A stretch of 31,830 bases of DNA from a virus. The notes under the pieces were generated by a model. The model did no database searches, was not told the DNA's origin, and was given only the letters and a program-made list of their open reading frames with translations. Location: positions 1 to 31,830 of IMG/VR virus record IMGVR_UViG_3300030106_001999; one strand, given 5' to 3'. A program made the position numbers and the translations under genes. Of this stretch, positions 1 through 5,839 are shown piece after piece (the stretch's first letter is position 1; each line of letters begins with the position of its first letter).

Positions 1-1
1 C

Positions 2-55
2 CGCTGCGCCGACTGGGCCGCCCCCTGCACCCAGGGAAAAGACGAAGACTCATGA
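2..55 (+). CDS. 3' end of an unidentified small early protein (partial)
   Basis: Only the last 17 codons are inside the window (ending ...GKDEDS, stop TGA at 53-55). The fragment carries two cysteines (RCAD and PCTQ) and a charged tail. It has the same strand and the same ATGA stop/start overlap as the genes that follow, which is why I treat it as a real gene end. Function cannot be inferred from so little sequence. Confidence 0.45.
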   Translation, partial: RCADWAAPCTQGKDEDS

Positions 56-171
56 CTCGAATGTGCGGGGTTGCTCTGTTCGGGGTTGCGCTTCTACTGG
101 CCGCAACAACCACGCCACACTTTGGCCTAGTCGCAGGCGTAACATGGCTCTCGTTAACCCTTACCGGATAA
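52..171 (+). CDS. Small hydrophobic (single-pass membrane) peptide, 39 aa
   Basis: The ATG at 52 overlaps the stop of the preceding frame (ATGA). The 39-residue product is almost entirely hydrophobic: a short MTRMCG start, then a Leu/Ala/Val-rich stretch (about residues 5-18), a Thr-rich turn and a second apolar part ending in LTG. It could be one transmembrane helix or a helical hairpin. A GAAGA stretch lies 5' of the start but is a weak ribosome site. The next gene follows after 12 nt. I do not recognise a family. Small early membrane peptides in phages are often exclusion or host-membrane effectors, but that is only a guess here. Confidence 0.5.
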   Translation: MTRMCGVALFGVALLLAATTTPHFGLVAGVTWLSLTLTG

Positions 172-183
172 CCAACGAGGCCA

Positions 184-330
184 GTGCCAAAACGTAAACA
201 CGTCTGCAAGCCGCCCGACGGATACGAATGCATCGACGGGTCGCTGTATGACGACAGCGTGCGGACAGCCCGACCGCTGTGCCCGTGCGGCTGCCACTTG
301 CCGCCCGGAACTACCAAAAGGAAACCATGA
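184..330 (+). CDS. Small cysteine-rich protein, 48 aa
   Basis: GTG start at 184 with a clear GAGG ribosome site at 177-180; the stop at 328-330 overlaps the next ATG at 327 (ATGA). The product is basic at both ends (MPKRKHV..., ...TKRKP) and has five cysteines: C8, C16 and a tight CPCGC cluster at C33, C35 and C37, followed by a histidine at 38. This could bind zinc, but the spacing is not that of a zinc finger I can name. Its tight packing between two other small genes supports expression. Function unknown. Confidence 0.6.
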   Translation: MPKRKHVCKPPDGYECIDGSLYDDSVRTARPLCPCGCHLPPGTTKRKP

Positions 331-500
331 AAGATACCCGTTACATCCAACACCTCGAAAAGCCGCTGCGGCCCCCTCCGGGCAAGTCCCGCGACCTACG
401 GTCAGACCAAAAGCCAGCCGACTGGATTCGGCAGATTCTTAAAGAAGCTCGCAGCCAGTGCGACGCCCAAGCCCCGACCAAAAAGGCAGACAAGCCATGA
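327..500 (+). CDS. Hypothetical basic protein, 57 aa
   Basis: I start this gene at ATG 327 (MKDTRYIQH...) because an AAAAGG ribosome site lies about 6 nt upstream and the ATG overlaps the previous stop. An upstream ATG at 279 is in frame but would lie inside the preceding gene. The product is basic and rich in Pro, Arg and Lys, with one predicted amphipathic helix (WIRQILKEAR) near the middle. The stop TGA at 498-500 overlaps the ATG of the DnaA-like gene at 497. No family recognised; it may be a small nucleic-acid or protein-binding peptide. Confidence 0.6.
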   Translation: MKDTRYIQHLEKPLRPPPGKSRDLRSDQKPADWIRQILKEARSQCDAQAPTKKADKP

Positions 501-919
501 GCAGCATGGATGAAATAAACGTTCTTAACGTCGTCGCCTGCCACTCCAACATCTCGACCTCACGCATTTTAGGGAAGGAACGGACACGGACAGTCGTACG
601 TGCGCGGACCCTGGCCGCCCTGTGTTTTCGACACTTGGGTTACAGCTATCCAGAGATCGGGAACGCGCTTCGCCGACACCACACGACCGTCCGGCATCTG
701 ATCACGAAGGCCGACGAAGACGCACACGGGTACGCAGAGAGGTGCCTCAAAACCATTAAGGAAACAAGCTATCTGTTGCGGTACCTGCCGCCGACGCCTT
801 TCAACACTTCCTTGACATGGGTTGTCACCGACCCCCGCACCGACCAAGAGGTCATGTTGCCGCGTGGTTCGTCTGACTTCCTGTCCGCCGTGTTGCTTTC
901 GGAGGCTGCGGACGAGTGA
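497..919 (+). CDS. DnaA domain IV-like DNA-binding protein (no ATPase domain), 140 aa
   Basis: Start ATG 497 (MSSMDE...), overlapping the preceding stop. Residues 24-70 match the C-terminal DNA-binding domain of the replication initiator DnaA: a basic entry helix (RTRTVVRARTLA), a helix ending in RHLGYSYPEIG, then the signature loop and recognition helix with RRHHTTVRHLI, which corresponds to the RDHTTV-type motif that reads DnaA boxes. The AAA+ ATPase (domain III) is absent, and residues 95-140 are not recognisable. A free DnaA DNA-binding domain could occupy DnaA boxes at the phage origin, or compete with host DnaA at oriC. It is followed with overlap by WhiB, so both are probably made early. 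Domain assignment is strong; role is inference. Confidence 0.8.
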   Translation: MSSMDEINVLNVVACHSNISTSRILGKERTRTVVRARTLAALCFRHLGYSYPEIGNALRRHHTTVRHLITKADEDAHGYAERCLKTIKETSYLLRYLPPTPFNTSLTWVVTDPRTDQEVMLPRGSSDFLSAVLLSEAADE

Positions 920-1215
920 CCAACGAGTGGATGCAGGACGCAGCATGCCGCGACTATGACACCGACCTGTTCTTTCCGGTCAAAGGAGTTGCCGCTGGGA
1001 GAGCATTAAGGCGGGTAGAGGCTGCCAAAGCGATTTGCCGTCGCTGCCCGGTCATTAACGACTGCCGCGAATACATCTTCGACCGCCCGAGATACGACGA
1101 CGATTGGGGGATATATGCGGGGATGACGCCTGAAGAGCGGCACGCCGCTGATTTTAAAATTCGTAACGAGCGCCAGCGAGAGCGCCGCCGACAACTTCGG
1201 TACAACAACAAGTAA
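916..1215 (+). CDS. whiB: WhiB-family iron-sulfur transcriptional regulator, 99 aa
   Basis: GTG start at 916, overlapping the previous stop (GTGA), with GGAGG at 901-905. The protein has the four invariant cysteines of WhiB proteins, C11, C41, C44 and C50 (CxxC plus a fifth-residue spacing), which hold a [4Fe-4S] cluster. It also has the turn WGIYAGMTPEER (residues 64-75, family form G[VI]WGG), followed by a basic C-terminal tail (residues 82-99, Arg/Lys-rich) for DNA contact. WhiB proteins bind the primary sigma factor of actinobacteria and redirect transcription; phage copies such as WhiB of mycobacteriophage TM4 alter host septation and superinfection. Cytoplasmic. It indicates an actinobacterial host. 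Confidence 0.92.
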   Translation: MTNEWMQDAACRDYDTDLFFPVKGVAAGRALRRVEAAKAICRRCPVINDCREYIFDRPRYDDDWGIYAGMTPEERHAADFKIRNERQRERRRQLRYNNK

Positions 1216-1216
1216 C

Positions 1217-1233
1217 ACAGTGTGATACACTGT
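1217..1233. promoter_or_regulatory. Perfect inverted repeat, likely operator
   Basis: ACAGTGT-GAT-ACACTGT: two exact 7-base arms around a 3-base centre, 1 nt after the whiB stop and just before the AGGAGG (1237-1242) of the next gene. The right arm overlaps a TACACT hexamer (1226-1231) that could be a -10 box. Two-fold symmetry of this size fits a dimeric repressor site; a small RNA hairpin next to the ribosome site is the alternative. A ribbon-helix-helix protein and an excisionase-like protein are encoded downstream and are candidate binders. Confidence 0.55.
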
Positions 1234-1250
1234 TTGAGGAGGTTTACATC

Positions 1251-1511
1251 ATGTTTATTTACACGTCCCGCCATGACGAACTGTTCTTCGTGACCGTTAC
1301 GGCCGAAGACAGCGACGGGAAGGAGGCCACAACGATCACCCTGAGGCTTACGCGCGACGACGCAAATACCTTGTGCCGTCAGCTAGAGCACGACTTGACC
1401 GATTGGGACATTGAACAGGACCCCCACGAGAAGGCAACGCTTATGGCGGAATACCATGAGGAACGCGCCGAGATCGAACGGGACTTGGCGTTTGCCGACG
1501 AGCCTTTCTAA
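1251..1511 (+). CDS. Hypothetical acidic protein, 86 aa
   Basis: ATG at 1251 with a perfect AGGAGG (1237-1242) 8 nt upstream, the strongest ribosome site in this region. The N-terminal half looks like a short beta sheet (FIYTSRHDELFFVTVTA), the C-terminal half is a charged helix rich in Glu and Asp (residues 38-80). It contains one cysteine. It is the first gene after the palindrome at 1217-1233, so it may begin a separately controlled segment of the operon. It ends in TAATG, sharing its last base with the next start. No family recognised. Confidence 0.75.
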   Translation: MFIYTSRHDELFFVTVTAEDSDGKEATTITLRLTRDDANTLCRQLEHDLTDWDIEQDPHEKATLMAEYHEERAEIERDLAFADEPF

Positions 1512-1708
1512 TGCTGGCTCTACTAGCCGCTGCGGGCGGCGTTATCGTTGGGTTCGGTGTTGCCCGGTCCCTGTTCTATGAGCGATGGTTGCGAGACCGT
1601 CGCGACCTAGCAGCGATCGCACGTCGCCAACAGATGCACAAACGGTACACACAAGGGGGGAGCGTAAATGCTCGACGCTCAAACAAAGTGGCACGACTTC
1701 AAGATTAA
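1511..1708 (+). CDS. Small single-pass membrane protein, 65 aa
   Basis: Starts at ATG 1511 inside TAATG, coupled to the upstream stop. Residues 2-18 form a hydrophobic segment (LLAAAGGVIVGFGVA) followed at once by a strongly basic helix (RWLRDRRDLAAIARRQQ), so the N terminus probably faces out and the basic tail lies in the cytoplasm. The last 41 nt overlap the start of the nuclease gene at 1668 in another frame. Function unknown; it may be an anchor or a membrane-stress or exclusion factor. Confidence 0.6.
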   Translation: MLALLAAAGGVIVGFGVARSLFYERWLRDRRDLAAIARRQQMHKRYTQGGSVNARRSNKVARLQD

Positions 1709-2540
1709 ACAACGCGCCGCTGAAGGCCCTAAACCGACAGCGTTTGGCACGCCTTTTAGAATTAGCGACGCTGGGGCTTGCATCCGTAAGCGCACTTTTA
1801 GCGCATTCGGTGCAGTGGAGTCCGAGGAGTTTTCGCCTCAGACCTACATGGCTTTCACAATAGGTACCTCGGTTCACGAGGACATCCAGGCTGCGCTGGC
1901 TGAAGGCGGCGACGACTGGGAGTTCGCAGCAGAGGTCCCGATTGATTTGACCGAGGCCACAAGGGTGGTAAGCCCCGTAAAGGAGTCGTTCGGCCTTAGT
2001 GGGCATTGCGACGGGATTATTACCGATCAACACGGCACCCGCACAGTCGCTGAATTCAAAACGGTGAGCGGGTTCGCTGCCAAACTTGCTTGGTCTGCTG
2101 GCCCCAAACGTGAGCATTGGGCACAAGCTGCGCTGTATGCGGTCGGTGTTGACGCCGATTTTGTGACCATCGTTTACGTGTCGAAGGAGGCTGACTGGCG
2201 GGCCGGTATTAAAGCCGGGGAAATGAGACAGTGGGAGCGGGGGCTGTACGAGGTCGACGAAGACACAGGGCTGTCGCTGTATGACTTGGCCCTGGAGGAA
2301 CTGCGTCACTTTCAGCACGCTGCCCGCTACTTTCATCGCAGGCAGATCGCTCCTGCGTTTGTGCCTGATGACAACGGCGAATTGCGTTTAATCCACGAAC
2401 GGCCCGAGTACATGGCGAAACAGGGCGAATGGCGTTGCCGCTACTGCAACTACAACACGACATGCCGGAGCTTGCCTGAGGACGAGGTGCCGGTCGAAAT
2501 GATCGAGCGGGTGCAGCCCGCAAACAACAAGGAGGTCTGA
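1668..2540 (+). CDS. Cas4/RecB-like PD-(D/E)XK exonuclease with Fe-S cysteines, 290 aa
   Basis: Start ATG 1668 after a GGGGGGAG ribosome site. The nuclease core is readable: H70 (GTSVHED), D115 (GHCDGI), E129-x-K131 (EFKTVSGF) and the RecB-type motif QAALY (Q153 to Y157). One cysteine before the core (C38) and three at the end (C257, C260, C266 in CRYCNYNTTC) match the arrangement that holds a [4Fe-4S] cluster in Cas4 and AddB nucleases. Such enzymes resect DNA ends to give 3' single strands. The next genes encode a Rad52-like annealing protein and SSB, so the three probably form a phage recombination or end-processing module. Overlaps the next start (TGATG). Confidence 0.85.
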   Translation: MLDAQTKWHDFKIKQRAAEGPKPTAFGTPFRISDAGACIRKRTFSAFGAVESEEFSPQTYMAFTIGTSVHEDIQAALAEGGDDWEFAAEVPIDLTEATRVVSPVKESFGLSGHCDGIITDQHGTRTVAEFKTVSGFAAKLAWSAGPKREHWAQAALYAVGVDADFVTIVYVSKEADWRAGIKAGEMRQWERGLYEVDEDTGLSLYDLALEELRHFQHAARYFHRRQIAPAFVPDDNGELRLIHERPEYMAKQGEWRCRYCNYNTTCRSLPEDEVPVEMIERVQPANNKEV

Positions 2541-2962
2541 TGACCACAGAACTGCAAGCCCTAGCTAAACCCGTACCCGACAACTGGGTACATCAGAAGC
2601 CCGGCAAGTTTGCCGCTGACTACATCAAGCACGGCGACGCAGTGCAGATCGCACTGTCGAAGCTGGCCGTACCACCCTCGCAAGAGATCACACAGCTCAT
2701 CAGAAACGCAGATGGGCATGTTGGCGGCGTGGTGCTCCGTATGGTGCTCCAGATCGACGGCAACACCGTCGTCATTGACGAGGTGGGCGAATCCGAAAGG
2801 CCCGGATCAGTCGATGCCGTCAAGTCAGCCGTGTCAGATGCATACAAGCGATGCCTCATGCGCACTGGCGTGGCGCTCTCGCTTTATTGCGACAACTATG
2901 TGCTAGATCAGCTACTCGCAAAGAAGAACCCAAACAATGAAGGGAATGACAATGCTGAATGA
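2540..2962 (+). CDS. Rad52/ERF-like single-strand annealing protein, 140 aa
   Basis: ATG 2540, with GGAGG at 2531-2535 and overlap with the nuclease stop. The diagnostic part is residues about 82-114: a GESERPGSVDAVKSAVSDAYKR-type stretch, the conserved G...AxxxAxSDAxKR motif of Rad52-, Sak- and ERF-type phage annealing proteins, preceded by a beta sheet (VVLRMVLQIDGNTVVI). At 140 residues it is short, near the size of a minimal Rad52-like core. These proteins form rings on single-stranded DNA and anneal complementary strands. The gene lies between a RecB/Cas4-like nuclease and SSB, the partners expected for Red-like recombination. The exact subfamily cannot be decided by eye. Confidence 0.75.
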   Translation: MTTELQALAKPVPDNWVHQKPGKFAADYIKHGDAVQIALSKLAVPPSQEITQLIRNADGHVGGVVLRMVLQIDGNTVVIDEVGESERPGSVDAVKSAVSDAYKRCLMRTGVALSLYCDNYVLDQLLAKKNPNNEGNDNAE

Positions 2963-3386
2963 CGGACAGATCCAGAACATTGAGGGCAACCTCGGGCGTG
3001 ACTGGGAATCGAAGACGGTGGCCGTGCAGGGTGTCGAGAAGACGCTGTGGGAGTCGGCTGTTGCCTTGTCGAACGGCAAGGATGAGCCTGCGACGTGGGT
3101 AAGCCTGACTGTGTGGCCGAACCGCAACGACAACTCCGACGCTGAGGGTCAGGCCATCGCCAAGGCCACTGGTAAGGGGTCGAAGGTGATGGTGCGTGGC
3201 AAGGTTAAGGCCGGTTCGTATGTGAACAAGCAGGGCCAGACGGTGCAGACGTGGGAGATGGGGGTGTACCGGTTGGGTCAGCAGATCCTGCCGCCCCGTG
3301 ACAACACTGCGGCTGTTGCCGATGCGTTCCCTGGTGCGACCATGCAGAAGTCCCAGTACACCGAAGAGATGATGGAGCCGTTCTAA
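2952..3386 (+). CDS. ssb: Single-stranded DNA-binding protein, 144 aa
   Basis: I choose ATG 2952 (MLNDGQIQNIEGNLGRDWE) because AAGGGA sits 6 nt upstream; ATGs at 2937 and 2946 are in frame but poorly placed. Residues 5-110 read as an OB fold of the bacterial SSB type (opening strand with EGNLGRDWE, core WVSLTVWPN, then GSKVMVRGKVKAGSYVNKQG). The C terminus ends in EEMMEPF, resembling the acidic ...PF tip through which SSB recruits partner proteins. It coats single strands during replication and recombination, and follows the annealing protein with a short overlap. Confidence 0.88.
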   Translation: MLNDGQIQNIEGNLGRDWESKTVAVQGVEKTLWESAVALSNGKDEPATWVSLTVWPNRNDNSDAEGQAIAKATGKGSKVMVRGKVKAGSYVNKQGQTVQTWEMGVYRLGQQILPPRDNTAAVADAFPGATMQKSQYTEEMMEPF

Positions 3387-3388
3387 TA

Positions 3389-3646
3389 ATGCAAACACCA
3401 CACAACACTGCCGAGAGAAGGCGTGAACTCATCCCCGACATGGTCACGACCAAAGAACTTGCCGAACTGATCGGCGTGCCGGTCACGACTCTCAACAACT
3501 GGCGCTGCATCGGACGTGGACCTCGCAGTTTCCGCCTCGGGCGCTCTGTAAAGTATGTCGTCACTGACGTTGCAGCTTGGATTGAGTCCCGGCAGCAAGC
3601 CGACAAGCGTTTCCAACCCAGTGCAGCCGACACGGAGTCGTCCTAA
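3389..3646 (+). CDS. Excisionase/AlpA-like helix-turn-helix protein, 85 aa
   Basis: Starts 2 nt after the ssb stop. Residues 18-66 form a MerR-like winged helix of the HTH_17 (excisionase) type: MVTTKELAELIGVPVTTLNNWR then a wing with GRGPRSFRLGRSVKYVVTDVAAWIES. Such proteins bend DNA at attachment sites as recombination directionality factors or act as small regulators (AlpA). An internal ATG at 3440 would give just the domain, but the upstream start fits the spacing. No integrase is visible in this window, so a regulatory role is as likely as excision. The last base overlaps the next ATG. Confidence 0.8.
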   Translation: MQTPHNTAERRRELIPDMVTTKELAELIGVPVTTLNNWRCIGRGPRSFRLGRSVKYVVTDVAAWIESRQQADKRFQPSAADTESS

Positions 3647-4026
3647 TGATGCAGTTAGCTCCCGACGCTTACAAACTGGCCCGCTCCACTGACCCAGAAA
3701 CGTCAAAGGCTGCGGCTCAGTCTATTTCGCTAAGACTGAAAGACAGTCACCGTTGGATTCTCAACTGGCTCACGGCTCACGGCCCAGCGACCGATGACGA
3801 GATGGCACTCGCAGCAGTAGACGCTGGTCTAGTGTCCCGCACCGAGTCGGCACGAAGGCAGGTCCGAACCCTGCGCGAAAAACACGAACTTATTGTTTCG
3901 GCAGTCGATGAACGCACAGGAATCCAGCGTACGTTCGTCAACGCTTCCGGCAGGCAAGCTCTGGCGTGGGTGGCAAAAGACGCAAACGGCCACTTCCAAC
4001 CTGAAATGTTTGCGGGGTACGCCTAA
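3646..4026 (+). CDS. Winged-helix DNA-binding protein with DPETSKAAA motif, 126 aa
   Basis: ATG 3646, overlapping the previous stop. The N terminus has RSTDPETSKAAAQ, a short motif I know from many uncharacterised phage proteins. It is followed by a winged helix (about residues 33-85: HRWILNWLTAHGPATDDEMAL, then a recognition helix SARRQVRTLREKHEL and a wing with Thr/Phe). The C-terminal 35 residues are not recognisable. The likely role is as a DNA-binding regulator or a replication accessory protein. Coupled to the next gene by TAATG. Confidence 0.7.
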   Translation: MMQLAPDAYKLARSTDPETSKAAAQSISLRLKDSHRWILNWLTAHGPATDDEMALAAVDAGLVSRTESARRQVRTLREKHELIVSAVDERTGIQRTFVNASGRQALAWVAKDANGHFQPEMFAGYA

Positions 4027-4196
4027 TGAGTAACGACACCGCAGTCACGCTACGTCTACCCCAAGACGTGCTTGACCGTTTGACCGAGCTTGCAGAGGAA
4101 GACGGAGTGAGTCGTTCGTTGTTGATACGCCGGTTCTTGCTGACCAGCATTTACCAAAGGCTCATACTCGACGAAGAACTGCCAAGTGGCGGTTGA
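4026..4196 (+). CDS. Ribbon-helix-helix (CopG/Arc-type) regulator, 56 aa
   Basis: ATG 4026 inside TAATG. The whole protein is a ribbon-helix-helix: a short beta strand TAVTLRLP (residues 5-12), helix A DVLDRLTELAEEDG (14-27), then SRSLLIRRFLLTSIYQRL (29-46) as helix B. This is the layout of Arc/CopG/MetJ dimers, which insert the paired strand into the major groove of palindromic operators. It is a candidate autoregulator of the early operon and a candidate binder of the palindrome at 1217-1233 (inference). The stop at 4194-4196 overlaps the GTG start of the next gene at 4186. Confidence 0.8.
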   Translation: MSNDTAVTLRLPQDVLDRLTELAEEDGVSRSLLIRRFLLTSIYQRLILDEELPSGG

Positions 4197-4914
4197 CCAC
4201 CCGTTTGCCATCGTCCCGCTAGGGATGCTCGGCACTGTCTCGGCTAGTGCAGTGTGCGTTTACGCTGTGCTGTCTGAGGCTGCGAACCAGCACCAGACTT
4301 CGTGGCCCAGCAAAGCAACGATCGGTGATCGTACTGGGCTGTCGGCTCGGACGGTGCAGCGGTGCATTGCGGAGTTGCGTGACGCAGAATGGATTCGTGT
4401 CTCGGAACGCAATCGCAACAACGGTTCGCAAACTTCAAACACGTATGCTGTCATGCGTGTTAGGGGAGACACTGGTGTCCTGCCCCCCCAGGACATTGGT
4501 GTCTCCCCCCCCGAGACAGCCATGTCTCCCCCAGAACCAGACCCAGAAGAACCAGACCCAATAGGTTCTGAACTTTTATTTTCTATCGTCCATCCGCAAG
4601 CGGATGAACAACCTAACGAAAAACACTTCGACATCTGGTGGGCTGAATACCCACGCAAGGTGCGGAAGCCTGAAGCCAGGAGGGCTTATGCCAAAGCGAT
4701 TAAGAAAGTCAGCCATGACCGCTTGTTGGAAGCAATGCGGGATTACCGAGACCTTGACCATCGAGTGGCAGAAGGGTACATCCTTCATGCGTCGACCTGG
4801 CTTAACCAAGAATGCTGGGACGACGAAATCGTTGAATCCCGCCAGAACGACGAGGAGCGCCAATGGGAGCTTCTAAGACAACAAATGGGCGCAGGCACCG
4901 GCGATGGCTCCTAA
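4186..4914 (+). CDS. HTH_36-type phage replication initiation protein, 242 aa
   Basis: GTG start at 4186. The N-terminal third (about residues 15-85) is a helix-turn-helix of the HTH_36 type: ASAVCVYAVLSEAANQ, then TSWPSKATIGDRTGLSARTV and WIRVSERNRNNGSQTSNTYAV. A flexible Pro/Glu linker (about 95-140) leads to a C-terminal domain with FDIWWAEYPRKVRKPEARRAY and HASTWLNQECW, the pattern of phage replication proteins that bind an origin and help recruit the helicase. This is a domain-level resemblance; the DNA target is unknown. The downstream gene begins 52 nt inside this one in another frame. Confidence 0.75.
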   Translation: MAVDHPFAIVPLGMLGTVSASAVCVYAVLSEAANQHQTSWPSKATIGDRTGLSARTVQRCIAELRDAEWIRVSERNRNNGSQTSNTYAVMRVRGDTGVLPPQDIGVSPPETAMSPPEPDPEEPDPIGSELLFSIVHPQADEQPNEKHFDIWWAEYPRKVRKPEARRAYAKAIKKVSHDRLLEAMRDYRDLDHRVAEGYILHASTWLNQECWDDEIVESRQNDEERQWELLRQQMGAGTGDGS

Positions 4915-5711
4915 GCGCAACAGCGGCCCTCCTGACGTTTCTGACGGCGTGTGCGGCGGACGACCCGTTACCGTCTACGAACTCAACCTTTCAGAGCTAC
5001 GAGCCTACGCCCGACAGATCGGAGGTCCAGATAGCTACGACCGTGCCGCCCTCATCGACCACTGCGTCGCCTACCACGGGTTCTGGCGCGCCCGACGAAC
5101 CCAAAGTTGAACAAGACCCGGTTCCTCCCACGACCACAATCCCTCCGGCGCTAACCGCAACATACAAATGGGGCGAACGGTCTGACACGGTTCGCTGGCT
5201 CCAACGCACCTTGCGCGTCGAGGCCGACGGCGTGTACGGCCCAATAACACAAATGGCTCACGCCGCTGCGCTTGAAACCGCCGGGCTACAAACCTACGAC
5301 GTCCCCACCCGGCCAGCCGCAGTCCGGTCAGCACCGTCCCGCACGTTTGCCGACGCACCAGCCCCGATCCTTGCCGCAATCCACAACTTGTGGCCCGAAC
5401 ACGAATGGGCCAGAGCGCAATCGGTTGCATGGTGCGAGTCGAACTACCGCCTTGACGCAGCTAACCCAACCTCGTCTGCCCGAGGCGTGTTCCAGTTGCT
5501 CGCCCCGTGGACCCGTGACCCCGGCTCAGGCCGTCAGGTATGGGGATGGCATTACGCTGACAACGGAGAGAAGCTATCGGCTGCTGCCGGGCTTGGGATT
5601 GCCGAGAACGACGCCCGTTACGGCCTCGGCAATATCAGCGTTGCTTACGAGATTTGGCGACGTTCTGGCTGGGGCCCGTGGGCTGCATCGCAAACCTGCT
5701 GGGCAGAATAA
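4863..5711 (+). CDS. Lipoprotein lytic transglycosylase with peptidoglycan-binding domain, 282 aa
   Basis: ATG 4863 is supported by GAGGAG (4852-4857) 5 nt upstream, although it overlaps the previous gene by 52 nt. Order of parts: basic n-region (RRHRRW, 10-15), hydrophobic core, lipobox LTAC with C30, a Ser/Thr/Pro linker (35-95), a PG_binding_1-like repeat (100-141, DTVRWLQRTLRVEADGVYGP) and a lysozyme-like/transglycosylase domain (165-282) with candidate catalytic E192 in AWCESNYRLDAANP followed by GVFQLL. It should be exported, lipid-anchored and cut glycan strands from outside the membrane. A lipid-anchored wall hydrolase in the early operon is unusual: the classic lysis genes lie elsewhere on the opposite strand. 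Confidence 0.82.
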   Translation: MGASKTTNGRRHRRWLLSATAALLTFLTACAADDPLPSTNSTFQSYEPTPDRSEVQIATTVPPSSTTASPTTGSGAPDEPKVEQDPVPPTTTIPPALTATYKWGERSDTVRWLQRTLRVEADGVYGPITQMAHAAALETAGLQTYDVPTRPAAVRSAPSRTFADAPAPILAAIHNLWPEHEWARAQSVAWCESNYRLDAANPTSSARGVFQLLAPWTRDPGSGRQVWGWHYADNGEKLSAAAGLGIAENDARYGLGNISVAYEIWRRSGWGPWAASQTCWAE

Positions 5712-5744
5712 ATGCCCCGTAGACGCACAACGACCGCCCCGTAA

Positions 5745-5770
5745 TTCATTGCCTCCAAGCTAGCAATGAA
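5745..5770. repeat. Inverted repeat, 8-bp arms (hairpin)
   Basis: TTCATTGC (5745-5752) and GCAATGAA (5763-5770) are exact reverse complements around a 10-base loop. It lies 34 nt after the transglycosylase stop, so it may be a transcript-end hairpin, but no T-run follows on either strand. A protein-binding site is the alternative. Confidence 0.5.
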
Positions 5771-5839
5771 CATTAACCGGGACGGTCTCGGGACGGCCGC
5801 TGAGCTACTATGTCTAAGCAACGATCACTATAGCGCTTG

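Noticed and set aside
1542-2336. 264-codon minus-strand frame
   Set aside because: Opposes the nuclease gene with its complete PD-(D/E)XK and Fe-S motifs; no features of its own.
4904-5110. 68-aa frame inside the transglycosylase gene
   Set aside because: No ribosome site, and the overlapping frame has a lipobox, a PG-binding repeat and an SD sequence, which explain the region better.
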